From contig OY723282.1 of NCBI GenBank assembly GCA_963210315.1, positions 1,798,001 through 1,862,000 of the forward strand: a DNA stretch of 64,000 bases. The letters are read 5' to 3'. The stretch comes from Rhynchopus euleeides (taxonomy: Eukaryota > Euglenozoa > Diplonemea > Diplonemida > Diplonemidae). How positions within the stretch are numbered: position 1 is the first letter of the stretch; the number at the start of each line of letters is the position of its first letter. Both the position numbers and the translations under genes were made by a program. This document shows, one piece after another, positions 9,637-20,394 of this stretch. A model generated the notes under the pieces. It was given only the letters and a program-made list of their open reading frames with translations, searched no databases and was not told where the DNA came from.

Positions 9637-10458
9637 AAGCAAGTGTCAGCCCAGAGATCGAGGATGTGACCCAAGACCCAGGACCAAAAGAAGAAGACGC
9701 AACTGATACCAGGAAACAGGAACAGGACACGACAAACTCAATATTGCAACAAGGAACAGGACCCAGGAGCAGAAGGCAGAGAGGCAGGAAGGCTGCGCCC
9801 AACAGCAGTTGGTGCTGATGCGATGCCGGGATGCAGTGCTGGCAGACGCTGGACTCGGAGGGCGCACCAGGACTGCGGACCCATTCAGAGTGACTTGGGG
9901 AAGGGGACAGGTCGATGGCCACCGAGACCGACGAAGCCCAGACCTGGACGACGACTCTCACGGCGGCACCCCGTCCCCTCCCCGGAGCCGCTGGCAGCCA
10001 CGGCACCGTGGCGGAGGTGTCGTGGCTCGCATCGCATCTCCGCTCTTTGCTTTGCAGGAGCTGCTCCTGAAGATGGTGGTCTTCCGACACAGCTGTGTGC
10101 CCCGACACAGAGGCACGCTCTCGCAGGGCTGCGCTGCGGGGAGCACCGACACAACGTGGCGACAACAAAGGAAAGGAGAAGGGAGGGAGGAGGAGGGGAG
10201 GAGAGGAAGGGCGGCAGCAGGCAGTGCCACCGTGCCGCCAGAAGGACCCGAGACTGCGGCCCCTCTCACCGGGCTGTGACGAGCACAGGCTGAGCAGAAG
10301 CCGTTGCAACGTGTAGACAAGGCAGGCTGCATCCCCACCCTCACACTCCCGCCCCTTTGCTCCCCATCACCCCACACGTCTCCCTCACTGGTGGCACCAC
10401 ACCGCACCACCGCCACCACCACCCAAGACCAGGTGCGTGCCCAGAGGTGCACGAGACG
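9637..10458 (+). repeat. module M, copy b (5' block of leader-family gene 2)
   Basis: This is a complete copy running from GTGTCAGCCCAG to the base before the leader ATG. Landmarks are the GAACAGGACCCAGGAGCAGA stretch, a good 3' splice-site-like CTCTTTGCTTTGCAG at about 10040-10056, a purine run GGAGGAGGAGGGGAGG, and a CACC-rich segment before ACCAGGTGCGTGCCCAG. A 156-codon frame is open in all full copies, but the copies are so alike that this says nothing about selection. I infer promoter, 5' untranslated region and possibly an intron. Confidence 0.75.
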
Positions 10459-11466
10459 ATGCAACGCATGTTGTGCCGCGTGTCGAGGCACCTGCTGGCG
10501 ACACGCTCCCTGCAACGGGTGCAGCAGCACCGCCCGGTGCGCGGCGCGTGGGGGTGGGGCGGGTGCACATCCCGCAGCCTGAGCACCACCGCCCCTGCAC
10601 ACGACGCACCTCGCGCAGTGGGCAACGTCCTGCCGCAAGCGGACAGCCTGACTGTGTACAAGGAGGGTGTGCGTGTGGAAGTGCGTGTGTCTGCTGGGTG
10701 GAAAGACCTGCGTCTGACGAACACGAGTCTGCAGACATCAGACAAGGCCGTCCCTGGTGTGTCGCGTGGTACCATAGCTGTGTCCTGGGAGGTCAGTGCA
10801 TGGGACAGTGCACAGTCGCCGGATGCAGAAGGAGCGCAACAACAAGACCTGCCGCAAGCAGCAGAAGGTTCGCCACTTGAAGTCGGAACCACACCGACAG
10901 ATCACCCTGGTGATGCGGTGGATGCAAGCGAGCGCCCTGTCAACACAAGTGTTGTTGAGATCCCCACTCAGTTGCCTCAGGATATGGAATGTCCATGGGC
11001 TCTCCCAGAGGACAGTATGCCCTGCACCGTTCCTGCCCTGATGCAGAGCCTGGCAGCATTTGTTTCATCCTTCATCCAGAAGAGCAAGGGTGCCCGGCAT
11101 GCACCGCTCCACGACTGCCTCCCACGGTTCGAAGAGTTGCGCGTCCCCGCGGGCTGCACACACGCCGTGTGTGTGATGGTGGATCCAAGTGAGGGCTCTG
11201 TCTTTGTCAGTATTACTGGGGACCCCAGGCGTATTATGTCGCATTGGAGAATAGAAGGAATACTCAGAGGCGACAGTGAGTTTCGTGTCCTGCATGGCGT
11301 GAACTTGCAAAAGGATCAGGTAAATGCCTTCCGCCGATTCCTCGTTGAGGGCTGCGAGGCTGCTGGGTACCGACTCCGTAACATGTGGTTCCGCAAAGGC
11401 AGCAAGCGCCCCCTCACCAAAGCGCGGCAGGTTGCAGGACACGGCTTCGTCGGCCCTCGGTCTTGA
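10459..11466 (+). CDS. leader-family protein 2 (one repeat, basic C-tail)
   Basis: 335 residues from the ATG at 10459. The leader (residues 1-60) is near-identical to its paralogs, with RVQQH in place of GVQQH. A linker follows with a YKEG-V-VEVRVSAGW segment. Then comes a single family repeat: LRVPAGCTHAVCVMVDPSEG, VFVSITGDP, EGILRGDSEFRV, LHGVNL, and AFRRFLVEGCEAAGY in place of the usual LRSSLIQKAKAAGH. The C-terminal tail is basic (MWFRKGSKRPLTKARQ). Close paralog of gene 4, including about 100 bp of shared 3' flank. The Tc1/mariner insertion lies 60 bp after the stop and may sit in its 3' untranslated region. Confidence 0.75.
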   Translation: MQRMLCRVSRHLLATRSLQRVQQHRPVRGAWGWGGCTSRSLSTTAPAHDAPRAVGNVLPQADSLTVYKEGVRVEVRVSAGWKDLRLTNTSLQTSDKAVPGVSRGTIAVSWEVSAWDSAQSPDAEGAQQQDLPQAAEGSPLEVGTTPTDHPGDAVDASERPVNTSVVEIPTQLPQDMECPWALPEDSMPCTVPALMQSLAAFVSSFIQKSKGARHAPLHDCLPRFEELRVPAGCTHAVCVMVDPSEGSVFVSITGDPRRIMSHWRIEGILRGDSEFRVLHGVNLQKDQVNAFRRFLVEGCEAAGYRLRNMWFRKGSKRPLTKARQVAGHGFVGPRS

Positions 11467-11525
11467 TTTTCCGATCCTCCAGGCTCCTGCCGGCGAGCCT
11501 CCACCCTCATTGTGCCTGACACATA

Positions 11526-12298
11526 CAGTGTGGAACAAAAGTCTTGACCGGTTTCCCCACCCATGAATGCGCAATGTTTTGGGGTGACCTGAACCCCCAA
11601 AACTCTTCGAAAATACTTGGAACCACCGAAATACCGCGTTCCTACTGGCCAAGTCGGCCCCAGAGTCAGCCTGTCGCCTACAAAACCCTCAGAACCAGTC
11701 AGTACTTCGTGGCCTTGCCTTCTGCAGCCACAACCTGCTGCAGTCGCCTTGGCATGGAATCGATGAAAAGGGGCAGAAAATCTGCATCGACTTTCGCCCA
11801 ATCCTTCTGTAAGAATTTTCTGAAACTCTGGGATTTTGGGGCTGGCGGGCATTGACACGTTGTTGCAGGACCGCCCACACGATGGGGTTCAGATCTGGAA
11901 AATTTCCTGGCCCTCCCTCCTTTGGTAGAAACGCAAAGGGTTGTTCAGAAAGGAATGCTTGAGATGTACGAGCTGTGTGACACGGTGCATCATGCCGTTT
12001 CGATACCGCTTCACCCAGCGCCTCAAGGAGCTTTCTGACACATCCAGCTTCTGACAGACGTCGCGGCACTGCCATTTTACCTCAGCAATGAGGGTGGCAG
12101 CCTGCAACCTCGGTGCCGGCAACGGAGCCTTCTCAACCGGCTTCTGGCTTGTCTTGCCCATTTTCCACCACCAAAATTGTTCCGATGCACTCTGTGTAGC
12201 CTGTACGTGGCCTGGGTTGATGTTGTTGACCTTTGTTCAGCAACATAGTCCACCTCAACAGTGAAAAATATACCGGTCAAGACTTTTGTTCCACACTG
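11526..12298 (-). mobile_element. Tc1/mariner element, internally deleted, TA target duplication
   Basis: It is 773 bp long with 27-bp perfect terminal inverted repeats (CAGTGTGGAACAAAAGTC...), flanked by TA at 11524-11525 and 12299-12300. The - strand keeps a helix-turn-helix segment (SESSLRRWVKRYRN) and the C-terminal DDE region (DAPCHTARTSQAF, FPDLNPIVWAVLQQRV). The first catalytic Asp region between them is missing and the pieces are in different frames, so the copy cannot make a transposase. A full Tc1/mariner is about 1.3 kb. The paralogous sequence at 16895-16990 has the same flanks joined at one TA (16914-16915), an empty site. Confidence 0.9.
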
Positions 12299-12600
12299 TA
12301 GTCCATTTGTCAGGCAGCAGTCTCGAGCAGTTGTTGACGAACACCCCCGTTCGGTGCGGTGCCTGATGTGCCCTGGGGCCCAGAGCGAAGGCCCCGTAGT
12401 ACATTTTACAGGGGGTGGGTGTCAGATCTGGAAGGAACCGACACCTTTTGGTGGTGAGTTTGAGCGTGGGTCCCACCCTCGCTCAGCAGGGATCCGACTG
12501 CCGGTCATTCGATTTTTAGCAGGGGAACAGCACACACCACCGCACAGCGAGGGTGTGAGGTGGCACAGTCGCAGGGTGCGTCACGATCCCTGATAAGAAC

Positions 12601-13418
12601 AGAAGTGTCAGCCCAGAGATCGAGGATGCGACCCAAGACCCAGCGAAGTTACGAAGGACCAAAAGAAGAAGACACAACTGATACCAGGAACCAGGAACAG
12701 GACATGGCAAACTCATTATTGCAACAAGGAACAGGACCCAGGAGAGACGGCAGAGAGGCAGGAGGCTGTGCCCAACAGCAGTTGGTGCTGATGCGATGCT
12801 GGCAGATGCTGGGCTCGGAGGGCGTACCAGGACTGCGGACCCATTCAGAGTGACTTGGGGAAGGGGACAGGTCGATGGCCACCGAGACCGACGAAGCCCA
12901 GACCTGGACGACGACTCTCACGGCGGCACCCCGTCCCCTCCCCGGAGCCGCTGGCAGCCACGGCACCGTGGCGGAGGTGTCGTGGCTCGCATCGCATCTC
13001 CGCTCTTTGCTTTGCAGGAGCTGCTCCTGAAGATGGTGGTCTTCCGACACAGCCGTGTGCCCCGACACAGAGGCACGCTCTCGCAGGGCTGCGCTGCGGG
13101 GAGCACCGACACAACGTGGCGACAACAAAGGAAAGGAGAAGGGAGGGAGGAGGAGGGGAGGAGAGGAAGGGCGGCAGCAGGCAGTGCCACCGTGCCGCCA
13201 GAAGGACCCGAGACTGCGGCCCCTCTCACCGGGCTGTGACGAGCACAGGCTGAGCAGAAGCCGTTGCAACGTGTAGACAAGGCAGGCTGCATCCCCACCC
13301 TCACACTCCCGCCCCTTTGCTCCCCATCACCCCACACGTCTCCCTCACTGGTGGCACCACACCGCACCACCGCCACCACCACCCAAGACCAGGTGCGTGC
13401 CCAGAGGTGCACGAGACG
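12601..13418 (+). repeat. module M, copy c (5' block of gene 3)
   Basis: Near-identical to copy b from the GTGTCAGCCCAGAG start to the leader ATG, apart from a few small deletions in its first 220 bases. A short R2 remnant (AGCGAAGTTACGAAGG, about 12643-12658) is embedded near its start. The same junction is seen at copy d, so both descend from one rearranged ancestor. Confidence 0.75.
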
Positions 13419-14258
13419 ATGCAACGCATGTTGTGCCGCGTGTCGAGGCACCTGCTGGCGACACGCTCCCTGCAAGGGGTGCAGCAGCACCGCCCGGTGC
13501 GCGGCGCGTGGGGGTGGGGCGGGTGCACATCCCGCAGCCTGAGCACCACCGCCCCTGCACACGGCGCACCTCGCGCAGTGGGCAACGTCCTGCCGCAAGC
13601 ATCAGAAGGTACGCCACTTGAAGTCGTCAACACGCAAACAGAGCACCCTCCTGGTCTTGACGACCTGAGCCTCCTCGAAGTCTGCACACACGCCGTGCCC
13701 CAGTTGCGCATCCCTGAAGGCTCCACACGCGCCGTGTGTGAGGTGCTGGATGCAGATGGGAACCCTGTCTACTTCAGTGTTACGCGGTACCCAAATCAGA
13801 GACAAGGTGATTTGAAGCGTGGCGGAGTACTCACAGATGGCAGGACGTTCCGCGTGGCTCGTGGTGTGAACTTCGAGAGCAAGCCAGAAGCCGATGCCTT
13901 CCGTGTCTCCCTCGTGCTGAAGGCTCGGGAAGCTGGGCACACAGTGCTGAACACCTTCCCTGCCCACTTGCGTGTCCCCGAAGGCTGCACACACGCCGTG
14001 TCTCAGCTGCTGGATGCAGATGGGGTACTTCTCAGTGTCCATGTTTGCGCGGACCCCTCGGCGACCTCTGGGAGACTCAAGGCCAAAGGCCTCCTCATAG
14101 CCGGCAGGACGTTTGGTGTCGTTCGTGGTGTGGACTTGGGTGGCGGTCCTGCACCTCGCACCTTGAGTGCGTACCTCATGAAGCACCCCGAACGCATCCA
14201 CGATCAGAATTTTGACGACGTCAGAACTCCCTTCAGACCACGTTGGTGGATGCGGTGA
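13419..14258 (+). CDS. leader-family protein 3 (two repeats)
   Basis: 279 residues from the ATG at 13419. The leader is followed by a short linker (EGTPLEVVNTQTEHPPGLDDLSL) also found in genes 1, 6 and 7. Two family repeats follow. Repeat 1 is EGSTRAVCEVLDADGNPVYF, then GGVLTDGRTFRVARGVNFES and AGHTVLN; repeat 2 is EGCTHAVSQLLDADGVLLSV, then KGLLIAGRTFGVVRGVDLG. A half repeat (VCTHAV) at about residues 88-94 is cut short and fused straight into repeat 1. The C-terminus diverges into unrelated residues before the stop at 14256. Function unknown. Confidence 0.72.
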   Translation: MQRMLCRVSRHLLATRSLQGVQQHRPVRGAWGWGGCTSRSLSTTAPAHGAPRAVGNVLPQASEGTPLEVVNTQTEHPPGLDDLSLLEVCTHAVPQLRIPEGSTRAVCEVLDADGNPVYFSVTRYPNQRQGDLKRGGVLTDGRTFRVARGVNFESKPEADAFRVSLVLKAREAGHTVLNTFPAHLRVPEGCTHAVSQLLDADGVLLSVHVCADPSATSGRLKAKGLLIAGRTFGVVRGVDLGGGPAPRTLSAYLMKHPERIHDQNFDDVRTPFRPRWWMR

Positions 14259-14875
14259 CCGTGTTGTGGACGAGCTTCAAACTCTTAAAAGAAACAGTAG
14301 TGCCCTTGACGCAGTGACATCCCCTGCGCCTGGAAAACGACTCCCCCTCCCCGAGGTTCTGCCTCGCCATCAGATCACGTGTCAACTGCTCCCTCGTCTT
14401 ATCAAGGTAGCGGAAGACCTCATCACAAAACAACGCTTGACTATGGCGGACAGAACCCCTCGGAGCTGCAAACCGTGTGTTCATCAAATTAAGCGAAGAT
14501 GCGACGGCAACCCTGTCGCTGCCTGGCTCTCCACACGCCGAGTGCCAAAGAAAACTGTGTCGGCTAAGAGGCCTTGGAGACCGCGCCCTTCGCGCGGCCG
14601 CCAAGCCCCAAAGCTCTGCCCTAAAAGCAAAAACATATACGTCTCTTCCCTTTCTTTCTTTCTGAAGGCCGCCGTCGTATCCCGGCTCACAACCGGGCTA
14701 CAGGCGCAGAGTGCCTCGTTCAGACCTCCTTTTCCTTTACCGAGGAGGCGATCACGCCCTAGCGGCGTGACATAGGTTAATATACAGGACAGCGGGTACG
14801 GTTCCCTCGCCGAGGCGCGGTGCCGGCACGCTAATTCAACTTTAATAATAATAATGGATGCGGTGAACAATTGGG
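14259..14875. other. unassigned region with a diverged dispersed repeat
   Basis: Open frames on both strands (up to 187 codons) show no family I recognise and overlap each other. The segment AGGACAGCGGGTACGGTTCC to GCCGGCACGCTAATTC (about 14785-14835) resembles AGGATAGCGGGCCCGGTTCC to GCCAGCACGCTAACCC at about 57965-58032, suggesting an old shared repeat. Confidence 0.4.
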
Positions 14876-14879
14876 ATAT

Positions 14880-15064
14880 CAGAATAGCGGGGGTCTGGCG
14901 AGGTCCGACCCCCGCGAGTGGGGGTCTGGACCCCCGCTATCGGGGGTATGGACCCCTGCTCGCGTGGGTCGTCTGGGCACCAAAAATAGCAGTGCAGACT
15001 CCCGATAGCGGGGGTCCCATACCCCCGCCCCAGACCCCCGCTCCAGGGGGTGGGGGTCCACCGT
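14880..15064. repeat. palindromic CCCCCGCTATCGGGGGT motif cluster
   Basis: The motif GATAGCGGGGGTC and its complement alternate several times and end in CTCCAGGGGGTGGGGGTCCA. A relative lies at 62165-62285 with the same ending. Probably a MITE with a private motif array. Confidence 0.5.
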
Positions 15065-15165
15065 GTATATTTGGCTGCATTCAACGAATAAAGACACTTC
15101 TTTCCGGAGTTTAGCTCGCAGGATTCAGTTGGTCGATTCATTTGTCTGGTTTTCGTGAAACCACC

Positions 15166-15353
15166 TCCTGTGTGGTAGACACCTTATCTGGTGGAATTTC
15201 CACCTGATTTTGCTCAAAACGGGTTCCGCAGACCGCCGCCACACCACCGCCAAACTCGGGTCAACATCAGCTCCAAAGTGGCGGACACGACCTGTTTTGC
15301 CGAAATAATTTACCAGTTACGAGCGACGAAGCGGAGCGAAGTTACGAAGGACC
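15166..15353 (+). repeat. dispersed repeat R2, copy 2 (5' part)
   Basis: Matches 8924-9100 (TTCCACCTGATTTTGCTC, CAGCTCCAAAGTGGCGGACA, GCGACGAAGCG) and stops at GTTACGAAGG, where module M copy d begins. Confidence 0.65.
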
Positions 15354-16126
15354 TAAAGAAGAAGACACAACTGATACCAGGAACCAGGAACAGGACATGG
15401 CAAATTCATTATTGCAACAAGGAACAGGACCCAGGAGCAGAAGGTAGAGAGGCAGGAAGACTGCGCCCAACAGCAGTTGGTGCTGATGCGATGCCGAGAT
15501 GCAGTGCTGGCAGATGCTGGGCTCGGAGGGCGTACCAGGACTGCGGACCCATTCAGAGTGACTTGGGGAAGGGGACAGGTCGATGGCCACCGAGACCGAC
15601 GAAGCCCAGACCTGGACGACGACTCTCACGGCGGCACCCCGTCCCCTCCCCGGAGCCGCTGGCAGCCACGGCACCGTGGCGGAGGTGTCGTGGCTCGCAT
15701 CGCATCTCCGCTCTTTGCTTTGCAGGAGCTGCTCCTGAAGATGGTGGTCTTCCGACACAGCTGTGTGCCCCGACACAGAGGCACGCTCTCGCAGGGCTGC
15801 GCTGCGGGGAGCACCGACACAACGTGGCGACAACAAAGGAAAGGAGAAGGGAGGGAGGAGGAGGGGAGGAGAGGAAGGGCGGCAGCAGGCAGTGCCACCG
15901 TGCCGCCAGAAGGACCCGAGACTGCGGCCCCTCTCACCGGGCTGTGACGAGCACAGGCTGAGCAGAAGCCGTTGCAACGTGTAGACAAGGCAGGCTGCAT
16001 CCCCACCCTCACACTCCCGCCCCTTTGCTCCCCATCACCCCACACGTCTCCCTCACTGGTGGCACCACACCGCACCACCGCCACCACCACCCAAGACCAG
16101 GTGCGTGCCCAGAGGTGCACGAGACG
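15354..16126 (+). repeat. module M, copy d (5' block of gene 4)
   Basis: Same content as copies b and c, but starting at AAAGAAGAAGACACAACTG because the first bases are replaced by R2. Runs to the base before the leader ATG. Confidence 0.75.
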
Positions 16127-16855
16127 ATGCAACGCATGTTGCGCCGCGTGTCGAGGCACCTGCTGGCGACACGCTCCCTGCAAGGGGTGCAGCAGCACCG
16201 CCCGGTGCGCGGCGCGTGGGAGTGGGGCGGGTGCACATCCCGCAGCCTGAGCACCACCGCCCCTGCACACGGCGGAAGCACACCGACAGATCACCCTGGT
16301 GATGCGGTGGATGCAAGCGAGCGCCCTGTCAACACTAGTGTTGTTGAGATTCCCACTCAGTTGCCTCAGCATGTGGAATGTCCATGGGCTCTCCCAGAGG
16401 ACAGTATGCCCTGCACCGTTCCTGCCCTGATGCAGAGCCTGTCAGCATTTGTTTCATCCTTCATCCAGAAGAGCAAGGGTGCCCGGCATGCACCGCTCCA
16501 CGACTGCGTCCCACGGTTCGAAGAGTTGCGCGTCCCCGCGGGCTGCACACACGCCGTGTGTGTGATGGTGGATCCAAGTGAGGGCTCTGTCTTTGTCAGT
16601 GTTACTGGGACCCCCAGCATCATGATGTCAAAATTGAGAAAAGAAGGAATACTCAGAGGCGACAGTGAGTTTCGTGTCCTGCATGGCGTGAACTTGCGAA
16701 AGGATCAGGCAAATGCCTTCCGCCGATTCCTCACCGAGGGCTGCGAGGCTGCTGGGTACCGACGCCGTAACATGTGGTTCCGCAAAGGCAGGAAGCGCCC
16801 CCTCACCAAAGTGCGCCAGGTTGCAGGACACCGCTTCGTCAGCCTTCGGGCTTGA
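16127..16855 (+). CDS. leader-family protein 4 (one repeat, basic C-tail)
   Basis: 242 residues from the ATG at 16127. The leader has RRVSRH and WEWGG variants, the second putting one Glu into an otherwise acid-free leader, and is joined after about 50 residues directly to the body. The body (DAVDASERPVNTSVVEIPTQ onward) is close to that of gene 2, with one family repeat (AGCTHAVCVMVDPSEG, VFVSVTGTP, EGILRGDSEFRV, AFRRFLTEGCEAAGY) and a basic tail (KGRKRPLTKVRQ). The leader-body junction lacks the AVGNVLPQA segment of the other members, which shows where the cassette boundary can move. The 3' flank keeps the empty Tc1 site. Function unknown. Confidence 0.72.
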   Translation: MQRMLRRVSRHLLATRSLQGVQQHRPVRGAWEWGGCTSRSLSTTAPAHGGSTPTDHPGDAVDASERPVNTSVVEIPTQLPQHVECPWALPEDSMPCTVPALMQSLSAFVSSFIQKSKGARHAPLHDCVPRFEELRVPAGCTHAVCVMVDPSEGSVFVSVTGTPSIMMSKLRKEGILRGDSEFRVLHGVNLRKDQANAFRRFLTEGCEAAGYRRRNMWFRKGRKRPLTKVRQVAGHRFVSLRA

Positions 16856-17213
16856 TATTTCCGATCCTCCAGGCTCCTGCCGCCCAGCCTCCGCCCTCGT
16901 TGTGCCTGACACATAGTACATTTGCCAGGCAGCAGTCTCGAGCAGTTGTTGACGAACCTCCGTTCGGTGCGGTGCCTGATGTGCCCCGGTGCCCAGAGCG
17001 AAGGCCCCGTAGTACATTTCACAGGGGGGGGGTGTCAGATCTGGAAGGAACCGACACCTTTTGGTGGTGAGTTTGAGCGTGGGTCCCACCCTCGCTCAGC
17101 AGGGGTCCGACTGCCGGGCATTCGATTTTTAGCAGGGGAACAGCACACACCACCGCAGAGCGAGGGTGTGAAGGTGGCACAGTCGCAGGGTGAAGCACGA
17201 GCCCTGATAACAA

Positions 17214-17967
17214 CAGATGCAAGTGTCAGCCCAGATCGAGGATGTGACCCAGGACCAAAAGAAGAAGACACAACTGATACCAGGAACCAGGAACAGGACA
17301 TGGCAAACTCATTATTGCAACAAGGAACAGGACCCAGGAGCAGAAGGCAGAGAGGCAGGAAGGCTGTGCCCAACAGCAGTTGGTGCTGATGCGATGCCGG
17401 GATGCAGTGCTGGCAGACGCTGAGCTCGGAGGGCGCACTAGGACTGCGGACCCATTCAGAGTGACTTGGGGAAGGGGACAGGTCGATGGCCACCGAGACC
17501 GACGAAGCCCAGACCTGGACGACGACTCTCACGGCGGCACCCCGTCCCCTCCCCGGCGCCGCTGGCAGCCACGGCACCGTGGCGGAGGTGTCGTGGCTCG
17601 CATCGCATCTCCGCTCTTTGCTTTGCAGGAGCTGCTCCTGAAGATGGTGGTCTTCCGACACAGCTGTGTGCCCCGACACAGAGGCACGCACCTCTCGCAG
17701 GGCTGCGCTGCGGGGAGCACCGACACAACGTGGCGACAACAAAGGAAAGGAGAAGGGAGGGAGGAGGAGGGGAGGAGAGGAAGGGCGGCAGCAGGCAGTG
17801 CCACCGTGCCGCCAGAAGGACCCGAGACTGCGGCCCCTCTCACCGGGCTGTGACGAGCACAGGCTGAGCAGAAGCCGTTGCAACGTGTAGACAAGGCAGG
17901 CTGCATCCCCACCCTCACACTCCCGCCCCTTTGCTCCCCATCACCCCACACGTCTCCCTCACTGGTG
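17214..17967 (+). repeat. module M, copy e (upstream of gene 5)
   Basis: Near-identical to the other copies up to CCTCACTGGTG, then replaced by a segment starting CCCTCAGCGCTCATCCACAC that is shared only with copy f upstream of the E2 gene. It also carries the CACCTC insertion seen in copies a and f. A module N-like segment separates it from the gene 5 leader. Confidence 0.75.
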
Positions 17968-18061
17968 CCCTCAGCGCTCATCCACACCACTGTCCCCTCC
18001 CCAGACAAGACAACGAATGCACGCACACCACACCACACCACCCACACCAGTTGCCCCACAA

Positions 18062-18240
18062 CTTGTTTGAGCACCGTAGGTGCGTAGGGGGGAGTCGTGA
18101 GGTCGAGGAAGGACGGGCGATCTGACCTGTCGTGTTTTTCTTTTGACTACCACTTGCAATACGCAAGGTTGGAAGGGGGGTCGAGGGGAAACACCGCACA
18201 ACTCACAGCAGGATTTGTGTCTCTTTGTTCCCCGCTCCAG
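18062..18240 (+). repeat. diverged module N-like segment
   Basis: Starts TTGTTTGAGCACCGTAGGTGCG and keeps CCACTTGCA, AAGGTTGGAAGGGGGG and CCCCGCTCCAGCCCCTCCG as in module N, but with many differences. Shows that M and N can occur in series upstream of one gene. Confidence 0.5.
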
Positions 18241-18391
18241 CCCCTCCGCACGCGAACTGCTACTACAAGCAGAACTGGATGAACTGACCTCCCCCACCCC
18301 CGATCTCCTTTGTATCCTCTGACCGCATGACTCCCCCACACCGCACCACCACCACCCAAGACCAGGTGCGTGCCCAGAGGTGCACGAGACG

Positions 18392-19615
18392 ATGCAACGC
18401 ATGTTGTGCCGCGTGTCGAGGCACCTGCTGGCGACACGCTCCCTGCAAGGGGTGCAGCAGCACCGCCCGGTGCGCGGCGCGTGGGGGTGGGGCGGGTGCA
18501 CATCCCGCAGCCTGAGCACCACCGCCCCTGCACACGACGCACCTCCAACTCCACGCAAAGCCCCTGCGGATGTGCTGCACCCTCCGACGGGCTGCACCCA
18601 TGCCGTGTGCGAGGTGGTGGGCGACACAGGCGGCCCCACCCCACCCGTCTACCACATCGGGGTCGTGGAGGACCCTCACTCCCTGTGCCGCAAGCTGCAG
18701 CGCCGCGGCGTCCTGACGGAGGGCCGCACCTTCCGCATCACACGCGGCGTGACCCTGTCAGGCAGGAAGGAGGCGAACGCCCTCGGCAAGTCCCTCACCA
18801 ATGAGTGCAAGGCTGCAGGCACCATGTGGTCGCCACCCTCTCTTGACGCTTCTCTCCGCCTGCCCGAAGGCTGCACACACGCCATATGTGAGGTGGTCGA
18901 TGCAAGCGGTGTGACGGTCTACGAAGGTATCTGCAAAAACCCCGCTGCGCTGAAGTGGCAGCTCCAGACTGGGGTCCTGACGGCAGACAGGACATTCCGC
19001 GTCGTGCGCGGTGTGACGTGCCGCTCTGCCGCAGAGGTGCTGCGGGTGCGCGCCTCGCTCATCAACGCGAAGGAGAAGCCGGAGCGTGGGGCGCGGGCTG
19101 ACCAGGGTCAGGGGGAGAGCACCCGCAGCGTTGCGTGCCACCCACCCGCAGGGCACTCGCATGCCGTCTGCGAGGTGATGCAGGGCGATGCCTGTGTGTA
19201 CGTCGGTGTCGTCAAGAAGCCCCGCGCCCTGATGACCCACCTGCTGAAGGAGGGTGTGGTCCCTCCCGGCAGCGCGATGCACATCCGGCGTGGTGTGACG
19301 CCCGGCAGTGCAGAGGATATCAGCGACCTGCGCGTCTCGCTCATCCAGGCGAAGCTGGCTGCAGGTCACGCGCTGGTTAACACGCCCAGAGCGGCGCCCC
19401 TGCAGGTCCCCGAAGGCTGCACGCACGTCGTGTGTGAGGTGGTGGATGCGAACGGGGTGCGCATCTCCACCAGCCTGACGCGGCACCCGAGTGTCGTGCG
19501 GCGGAACCTGCTTTACAATGGGGTGCTGACGCCTGAGATGACCTTCCGCGTTGTTGATGGGGTGGCGTTGAAGACCAAGGCGGAGGTATCGAAGATGCGT
19601 GCGTCCCTCGTGTAA
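18392..19615 (+). CDS. leader-family protein 5 (four repeats)
   Basis: 407 residues from the ATG at 18392. The leader is followed by four family repeats. The first has PVYHIGVVEDP and EGRTFRITRGV, the second VTVYEGICKNP and ADRTFRVVRGV, the third ACVYVGVVKKP (after an acidic/Gly linker, residues about 235-250), and the fourth VRISTSLTRHP, ending at RASLV. Repeats 1-3 keep the Y-x-G-V-x-x-x-P strand-turn and the LR-SLI--A helix. This body is more GC-rich and more diverged from the other members than they are from each other, while its leader is the same. That is best explained by cassette exchange or conversion of the 5' end. Confidence 0.75.
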   Translation: MQRMLCRVSRHLLATRSLQGVQQHRPVRGAWGWGGCTSRSLSTTAPAHDAPPTPRKAPADVLHPPTGCTHAVCEVVGDTGGPTPPVYHIGVVEDPHSLCRKLQRRGVLTEGRTFRITRGVTLSGRKEANALGKSLTNECKAAGTMWSPPSLDASLRLPEGCTHAICEVVDASGVTVYEGICKNPAALKWQLQTGVLTADRTFRVVRGVTCRSAAEVLRVRASLINAKEKPERGARADQGQGESTRSVACHPPAGHSHAVCEVMQGDACVYVGVVKKPRALMTHLLKEGVVPPGSAMHIRRGVTPGSAEDISDLRVSLIQAKLAAGHALVNTPRAAPLQVPEGCTHVVCEVVDANGVRISTSLTRHPSVVRRNLLYNGVLTPEMTFRVVDGVALKTKAEVSKMRASLV

Positions 19616-20394
19616 TGGCGGCTGTCTGGGGAGGGGGGGGTGAGCTGGGCGGGGGTTCGGCGGCATGCCGCTCGGGGGGGGTGGTGGTTTCATTGGAGTT
19701 TGCACACCCCCAGCCTGGGGGGGGGGGGGTAGGGAAAACCTTTAGGGGGGTGCCTGCAACATTCCGCCTTTTCTTGTCTTGGGTGGGCACTGATGCCTCC
19801 GGTTCAATTTGGGAGCAAATGAGTGTGACAAGCTTGGGAAGGAGCGTCTTCTCGCCAGCATTTCCTGAACACTGCGCCTGGCGGTTTGTACAACCGAGTA
19901 AGGCTTTGGAACCCACACCGGCATATTTTCCAAAGACGCCAGCCCCAAACTCCACTCGCGCACCGTCTCCGGCCTCTCGTTTCCATCTGCGGCTGAGTTC
20001 CCCAGCATTCTGGCCGTCAGCCATTTTATCTCTTTCAGTGCTGGTGCGTAAGTGGGTGGTGGTGCAGAGGACGGGCCACGGGGATTATTTGAACACTTTC
20101 CGGAGGGGGCCATCAGGGGGGTCTTCGCCCACCAGACCTGTGTCATGTATCTGGAGACTACCTTGTCTTGTGCTGCGCGATACTGCGGAGTCATATCGGG
20201 TGATGGAGACCGGGCGGCCCTCAGTAGCCTCAGTAAGCTGGACACAGCAAGCCCACCCAATCTGGGCGCCTGCAAGGAACAGATGTTCACTACTGCTCTT
20301 CGGTCGAAAGCTCGCTTGCCAGGGGGTTGTCACAATCCTAACCCTGATCAGGCAGAATATTGGGAACATTTTCTGGTTGAATTCCACCCAACAA
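19616..20394. other. unassigned spacer
   Basis: Contains G-runs near 19635-19735 and short frames on both strands without recognisable homology. No gene is called. Confidence 0.4.

Noticed and set aside
9809-10279. 156-codon frame in module M as a conserved gene
   Set aside because: It is present in every full copy, but the copies are almost identical in DNA, so openness is not evidence. Several alternative frames are equally open and the composition is low-complexity Arg/Gly/Pro.
14212-14775. 187-codon frame downstream of gene 3
   Set aside because: It overlaps the gene end, has an opposing open frame, no recognisable domain and no paralog in the window.
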